In this document: in pieces, positions 58,154-64,000 of the stretch
Position numbering within the stretch: position 1 is the first letter of the stretch
Layout: the number at the start of each line of letters is the position of its first letter
Source: Pogostemon cablin
Lineage: Eukaryota > Streptophyta > Magnoliopsida > Lamiales > Lamiaceae
Length of the DNA stretch: 64,000 nucleotides
NCBI GenBank assembly: GCA_023678885.1
Contig: CM042982.1
Location: 7,068,001 to 7,132,000 of the forward strand
Direction: 5' to 3'
Notes under the pieces: generated by a model
Seen by the model: only the letters and a program-made list of their open reading frames with translations
What the model was told of the DNA's origin: nothing
Databases searched by the model: none
Position numbers and translations under genes: made by a program

Positions 58154-59535
58154 TTGTAATTTGGTTTTGTAGATGCTGCTCCCGAGACAATGCATCTTTA
58201 TTCAAATTCTCAACATATATGAGGAATGATAGTTAATGTTTGTGATTGAGTATTGATGTAAAATTCGTTTATATTGACTTTCTAAATTACAAAGGTAAAC
58301 TTATTGGATTTAGTTGTGGTTTTAAGAAAGAGTGCAAGCTTTGAGATCATTTAGGAGTAGGAATACTATTTTTTTCGCTTCTATAGTTTGTGACTGCATA
58401 AAGGGATAGCTCATGATAAGAATGACCTCAAATTTTAATTTCACTTCTATAATAACTGCAATAGTTGGGTATTTATTTATCTCTTTCTCATGTGCTTATG
58501 ATCATCCCTCTATATAGGTGATTAGTATGTGCTTGATCTTGGTTAAGAACGCATCATAATAGCACGTGAAATGACATGCAATGCTTATTTTTTGTGGGGT
58601 TTTTTTTTCATAGTAGCACCTCCTTTTAGAAACTACAAGCAGACTTATTTTTTGTGTTTTTTTTTCAATTGTTTTTTAAGTATGTGAGGAAGGTAGAACA
58701 AGAAGTTGTAGGAAAAACATAATATTTTAAGTTTTTGACTCTTACATGGGATTCTCTAAGTGAATTATGGCTGATGAGTCACAATTCTAATGCTGCTTCA
58801 CATTCTCGATGTCATTTTCGTTTTACATAAAAGTTTAAGGATTTATTGGTAAATAAAATATTTAGATGTTTTGTTTTCTTTCTCAAAACCTCTTAAATCC
58901 TAAAATGTAATTTATCTGACCCCAATTTTGCATCTATGATAGGCTGTTTGTCTGCTGCTTACTGCAATTGCAAACAGAACCATGCTATATGGTAAGTTGA
59001 TGCTTATAATAAGAAATATTTATATTCTTGATTTTATTTATTTTTTGTGGTTCTGTTCTATATTTATCTGTTCTATATTTATATGCTTATTATATGCATC
59101 AATATAAAAGTAGAAAAGATCCTCTACGTTTCCTGGCGAGGCCAAACACAACCCAGCAAATTCAAGAAGTACAATCAAGTGTATGAGTATCATGTTGATG
59201 ATAATGAAGAAGATAAGACGGAGGTCTGTAGCATAATCAGGTATATCCTTCATAGTTCTTTTAGATAAAATAAATTTTTTCTCCTGTACAAATTTATTAT
59301 GAGCTTGGCCATTCTATTTGAGTTTAGAAATTCATGTGTTGTTTTTCATAGAAATTTTTGATTTACTTTAAAATATCTCAGTATGCTTGCATTTTGTCCT
59401 TTTTTGGAGCAGTGTGATCTACACAACAATGTTCTATATTTTTTTCACAAATTATTTAATGTTTAATTATAATTCTACAATTTGCACAAATTTTCTTATG
59501 GCTGCTTTGTTTTTGTGGTTTGTTTCGTCAATAAA

Positions 59536-59660
59536 TGGTTAAGGTTGGTTATGGTTCTTTACAATGGGTAATTTCATTATTTCATTGACTAGATTATTTG
59601 TTTCAATCAATGTTACAATCTTTTTTTGTACTTCTGCTATTATGCATTAAACACAGGCAA
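59536..59660. repeat. Dispersed direct repeat, copy 1
   Basis: TGGTTAAGGTTGGTTATGGT..., ATTTCATTGACTA, AATCTTTTTTTGTA, TATTATGCATT; the same blocks in the same order occur at 61451-61562. Confidence 0.8.
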
Positions 59661-61450
59661 AATGTTATAATTTTTTACAATTATAGAAATGATCCTCTCA
59701 TATTGTTCTTCTATCTGAAAGTTCTTTTATTCCACTTTATTTTTTGTCCCATTTTGTAACGATCCAATTATTTATGATCATTATTTTTTTTTTAATATCA
59801 TATTTAGAAGATAGATATCCTTTTTCACTTTTCTCTCAAGTAGCCATCCCTAATCCCTTAAAAGTAGGAACTAACTCCCTACGTACACATAAAATCTCAT
59901 TCCCTATCACAATTTAAGTTTTGAACTGGTATGAGTGCTGAACCATCGTTTTCATTAGTTTCCTAGGGGCAGCGACTTTCTTCTTCGTAGGGTTCATCCA
60001 GTGTAAGTTATTCAATTATCATTGTCACTGCAACTATGGAACTATGATGCTTTAGTAAATATTGTTGTTCTTTCACGTGCGTACGATTTCTTCCTTGGAA
60101 TAATAGGTCTTCTACAATAAAGCATGTACTGTGGGATTACACCCTACGAATTAGGTTACTCCTTGCCCTATTTCTAGTTGATTATTCTGCCTTAGACTTA
60201 TTCATCACACTTACAGTTCATCTAGTTATATATGTTGATTAATAATTATACTAACTTTCCTGAAATCCGATGTTGTGCGGAGCATTGTTGGCCGATCACC
60301 TATATGTGCCTATATTAGTTAATTAAGAATTTATTTATTATTATTAGTTATAATAATTAGTGATGTTCTTAAAGGCCTTCCTATAGCCTGATTGTAAGCA
60401 TGTGTACACTACCCTCAAATATCTAAACTATATGGGTTTTACATATTGAACACTCACTTGTTAATTACCTTTTTTTTAGGAAAATTTTTAATGCTTATTA
60501 TTTTTAGATTAATAACAGTAATGCCTTCAGTTATTTACTAGGGATTTGGGGTTATTATTGATTAATTTGTTAAGATTTTATTAGTCTGGTTTAGTAATAA
60601 TGTAGTAAGGGGACATCATAAGTGATTGAATATTCCAATTTTGTTTCGAGATTTCGGATGTATATGTTGACAACTGCCTCATTAGTAACTTTTACATAGT
60701 CTATATTTACTTATTAAATTAGATATTAGTTTAATTTATATTTTTATATGTTAATAGGCGACGAGAAGTTCTTGAGATAGAAGTTCTGCTTCATCAATAT
60801 TTGAATTACAGTCAACTCAATTTCATTTTAAAGGTGGGGAAATTCTTACTTGACTTTATTAACTGCTATTATGTGATATCATTGAGTTCATGCATGTACA
60901 TATAGGTCTCCTGACCTTTATAAACGAGGCATTTACTACTTGAATAATTGAGAAATCTTATTCAGTACATTTACATTTACATCTACATTTCATGTTACTT
61001 ATTTGGTATTTACATATGATATTTAATTTTGCCAAGTACGTTTCTTCACTGAGCTTGTGGTTTTGCTCATCCCAAACATTTTATCATTTCAGATGGAGGA
61101 GCTGGCGTGGTGGGACATAAGGAAGATGCTTAGCACAATTTTATCTTCATAAAGACCATATTATTATTTCTAATTTTTTGCTAGACTTATTGACTTATGC
61201 AATTTATTTCAAGTATTACATTTAGATTTTATAACTTATGAAGTTGGATCTTATGATTATTAAATTTATCTCTCTTATGCTTCCGCTCAAAATGATTTTT
61301 ATTTATTAAATATGATGTTTTTAAATAGTTAGAAATTTAGGGTGTGACACATTTTCAAGCTTGGATTCATATCTGAAGCAAATATAAATAAATAAATACA
61401 TAAATAAATAGGTATGTCATTAAATCTTGCTTATCTATAATATCAGTAAG

Positions 61451-61562
61451 TGGTTAAAGTTGGTTATGGTTCTTTGCAATGGGTAGTTTCATCATTTCAT
61501 TGACTAACTTATTTGTTAATCTTTTTTTGTATTTATGTTATTATGCATTTACCACGAGCAAA
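61451..61562. repeat. Dispersed direct repeat, copy 2
   Basis: Matches 59536-59660 with small deletions; the two copies bracket 1.8 kb that includes the last two exon-like segments. Confidence 0.8.
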
Positions 61563-61659
61563 AAATTGTAGTTTTAGGATGTGTACGTGTATCATAATAT
61601 ATTTTTAATAGTATCATACGCAATGATAATAAATAAGAGTGAAAAATAGAGCACGGGCC

Positions 61660-62095
61660 TAGGGAAACAATGAGACATGTATTTTCGGATACCCTAACGG
61701 GAAGGATATGTGTAATTGTAAACGGGTTTAGGACGAGTACGGGTAATTGTAAAAAATCTCATATATTATAGGAGTATAATATATATATTATGAGATATTT
61801 TATATATCTAATTAATAGTTATAAGTTTTATTTAATCATATTTAATAAATATTTATTTAAATTAACAAAATTTATATTATTTTTTATTTTATAATTAATT
61901 AATAATAATGTAATTTTTATTATTATATTTGTTTAAACAACGAAAAATAAAAAAAATATAAAATAAATTAATATTAAACGGGTATGTGGACCATAATAAT
62001 TTTTTAAAATGGAACGAGTACGGGTTATTGTTTTTAATCGGATATGAGTACGACTACCCCAAAATAAGTGGGAATTCTATCCGTTGTCATACCTA
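61660..62095. mobile_element. hAT-like element remnant, 436 bp
   Basis: Ends TAGGGAAACAATGAG and reversed TAGGTATGACAACGGATAG; flanks CACGGGCC (61652-61659) and CACAGACC (62096-62103) match at 6 of 8. The core 61775-61915 is similar to 24386-24520. Repeated CGGGTA/TACGGGT phrases near both ends are typical of this class. Confidence 0.5.
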
Positions 62096-62103
62096 CACAG
62101 ACC

Positions 62104-63120
62104 AAGCACGGTCCAAGTTTAGATTAAAAAATAAGTTTAACAAAATTTATGCCCGTGCTACATATAAAAAAAGAAACATACGTTGAATGATTTTAAAAAA
62201 TTACAACATACAAAAAAAAGCACGATCGGGTATAAAAAAAATACTTCTCACATTCTAAAAAAATTCTATTAACCTTATAAGAAAAAAATTATATATATAA
62301 AAATATTTCAGAAAATTCCCTGTCTGCGCAACGCGCGGCCAGGTAAACGCTATTACGTTTAACATGACCAGACCTACAATAATTAAAAAAGGGAAAAAAA
62401 TTACCCCCAACATATTAATTAACTCAATTTAGTTGGATACTCATTTCAAGTAGTCACGTCTTCGTTTTACTCGTATAGTCATATTGGATCTTGTATTTAA
62501 TTGTTTTTTATATAGATAGATAGATTGAAGAGTATTATTTCATCCTTTACACTTATTTTACATTTTTACTATAAATGCGATGTTTAAAGAAAGTTATTTT
62601 TTTATTAAATTTATTAACTTTTAGAAGAAAATGTAATAAATTATAAAGTATGTAATGTGTGTTGAGTGATTAGATATGTAAATTTGTAATTAATAGAGTA
62701 TGTATTTTTAGAATTGAGTAATAATGTGATGTTTTTTTTTGAATAGTAAAGTTTAATGTGGATAGACGAAAAAGGAAAATGTTAAATTTAGTATTTATAG
62801 ATAAAATAAGTAGTTGTATTAGTGTTGGATAGTGAACCATGTATGTAGTTCTTTTGTAAAAAATAAAAAAGAATACTTTTTAACACTATTTGTTAAATTT
62901 ATTAAATCCACTCAATTTTAAATTTATCATTCTTTTTTCTACTTAAACCCAAAAAGAACATTATAGTAGTGTGAAGTTGTGAACGATCAAAATTTATCAG
63001 TAGATGAGGGAGTGATTCTTATTATTTGTGATTTTTTTTTATCGGATAAAATTAGTTATTAGTTCAACAAACACCCACACACCCTTCTTTATTATTTGTG
63101 ATTTAGCCGGTTCTAACAAA
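62104..63120. other. AT-rich non-coding DNA with repeat remnants
   Basis: Contains a GC-rich imperfect hairpin (CTGCGCAACGCGCGGCCAGG, from 62324) and Stowaway-like remnant text around 62700-62850. No coding sequence. Confidence 0.4.
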
Positions 63121-63144
63121 TAATAATAATAATAATAATAATAA
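63121..63144. repeat. (TAA)8 microsatellite
   Basis: Eight perfect TAA units. Confidence 0.95.
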
Positions 63145-63255
63145 ACACAAAAATTGCCAGTTTCGATTTCGTTTTGTTCAATTCTAATTTTGCTGATTTA
63201 TTGGTTCGAAGTGTTGGTATTTTTCATGCATATTTATATATATAAGTCATTTTCA

Positions 63256-63260
<5 letters not shown>

Positions 63261-63322
<62 letters not shown>
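63261..63322. repeat. (TA)31 microsatellite
   Basis: Uninterrupted TA run of 62 bp. The open frame across it (IYIYIY...) is an artefact of the repeat. Confidence 0.97.
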
Positions 63323-63327
<5 letters not shown>

Positions 63328-63610
63328 AAATTCAGAGTATTAAATTTCTAACACCCTCCAAATAGGGAAATTAGCCAATTCATTGTCTTCTTTGGCTACA
63401 GTTGTAGTTTACACTAGTACGCTCTTAGCGTTTAAAAGTCAAAGAGCGTTTAAAAGTCAAATAGACGACAAAATAGACAAACTATGTCATCGAAGATTCT
63501 AGGAATTTAGATTAGGCGACCAGTCAGTACTCACTGCTCCAGAAAATCTAAGGGGCATTCGATTTATAATTTCAAGCCATTTGGTTTATAATAAGGAATT
63601 GAAATGATAG

Positions 63611-64000
63611 TGTTGGGATAAACAGATCCTCATTTATTTCTAAGGGACAAATAAAGAAGAGCATAAAAAACACAACACAAGAATTTACGTGGAAAACTCC
63701 AAAATCGGAGAAAAACCACGGACCGAGAAAATACCACTGTGTGAAATTTTTTTACAATCACACAGAATTTCTCACTCTCGACCCCAATCCGTACACTAAA
63801 AATCTTTGACTAATTCACACATTTCTCCTCATTCTCACAACCGAGAATCAAATAAAGGAATTTAACTAGAATCAAATACAAAGATTAAAGTGTACTTAAT
63901 TGGTGCACTTGACATAAAGTCCAAGAGCCTCCTTATATAGCCTATGAAATCCCTTCCCTTTTACTCTCTATCCGATGTGGGACAAAGAAATAAGAGAAAA
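63611..64000. repeat. Copia-type LTR, partial at window end
   Basis: Starts TGTTGGGATAAACAGATCC and follows the LTRs at 25383 and 26971 along its length (CAAAATCGGAGAAAAACCACG, ACAGAATTTCTC, ATCCGATGTGG). The final bases of the LTR lie beyond the window, so whether this is a solo LTR or one end of a complete element cannot be told. Confidence 0.85.

Larger units (their letters stand above)
53592..61152 (+). pseudogene. Unrecognised multi-exon gene or relic
   Basis: Several segments are open between good acceptor and donor sites: 53592-53635 (ILKGEIDDHGEECA), then from about 53871 DFDQLLFSFKATTIFIELFE in matching phase; 55779-55871 (VSSVEKFVWAMPELMSQPAA); 56183-56280 (ESGLHWLQPIVVSNFRTKKF); 57241-57357 (LLSVKNHSTLNGKAITDMWV); about 59118-59240 (LYVSWRGQTQPSKFKKYNQV); 60758-60833 (RREVLEIEVLLHQYLNY); 61093-61152 (MEELAWWDIRKMLSTILSS, TAA). 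The last three join in phase. Other junctions do not (56280 to 57241) or stop early, and the segment near 54740-54860 is broken. I do not recognise the family. It could be a real gene with exons I missed, or a decaying one. Confidence 0.45.

Noticed and set aside
62324..62345. GC-rich hairpin as a second Helitron end
   Set aside because: The stem is imperfect and no CTRR-T follows at the right distance on either strand.
63154..63351. Open frame over the (TA)31 repeat
   Set aside because: The IYIYIY peptide is a translation of the microsatellite.
1..64000. tRNA, rRNA, CRISPR or bacterial-type operons
   Set aside because: No tRNA-like B box with a matching cloverleaf, no rRNA similarity and no regularly spaced repeats were seen by eye; a tRNAscan-SE run would settle the tRNA point.

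Overview
This is nuclear DNA from a dicot-type flowering plant. The genes have many short exons with GT-AG, U-rich introns, the intergenic DNA is very AT-rich, and it is full of plant transposon remnants (Stowaway-like, hAT-like and Mutator-like elements, a copia-type LTR element, a Helitron terminus). The gene set (TGA bZIP factor, plant-type NUP96, HP30-like translocase, LSU proteins, TMEM120/TMPIT) is plant. I did not assign a species.

Layout. 0-3.6 kb: 3' half of a clade-II TGA bZIP factor (+). 6.2-12.2 kb: NUP96/MOS3/SAR3 nucleoporin (-), with all splice sites preserved but three reading-frame lesions in exon 1. 12.9-14.9 kb: a small conserved Cys/His-rich protein (+) behind a TATA box and a long leader. 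17.6-20.0 kb: an HP30-like Tim17/22/23 translocase gene (+) with a one-base deletion in exon 1. 21.8-22.1 and 32.8-33.2 kb: two RESPONSE TO LOW SULFUR (LSU) paralogues, both (-), separated by about 10.8 kb of transposon-rich DNA. 33.3-41.5 kb: transposon graveyard with three hAT-like elements carrying 8-bp target duplications and a GAGCTC-rich minisatellite. 41.6-44.6 kb: an intact zinc-finger/C78 deubiquitinase (ZUFSP/ZUP1 type, +). 45.5-48.6 kb: an intact, convergent TMEM120/TMPIT-like membrane protein (-). 51-61.2 kb: a decayed or chimeric region on (+) holding a Gly-rich fragment, a broken SEC61-gamma exon, several open exon-like segments I do not recognise, and many local duplications. 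61.2-64 kb: repeats, ending inside a second copy of the copia-type LTR seen at 25.4-27.4 kb.

The genes do not form an operon or obvious pathway; this is ordinary plant gene order. Three intron-rich genes (TGA part, ZUP1, TMPIT) read without any error, while NUP96, HP30 and the SEC61-gamma piece carry indels or stops. This makes random base-calling error a less complete explanation and suggests that some copies are degenerating, for example in a duplicated or polyploid genome. That interpretation is inference. I found no convincing new molecular system. The most interesting items are the stop codon just upstream of the NUP96 self-cleavage site, the repeat family with an 11-bp target duplication, the unrecognised exon series at 53-61 kb, and the multi-frame-open minisatellite.
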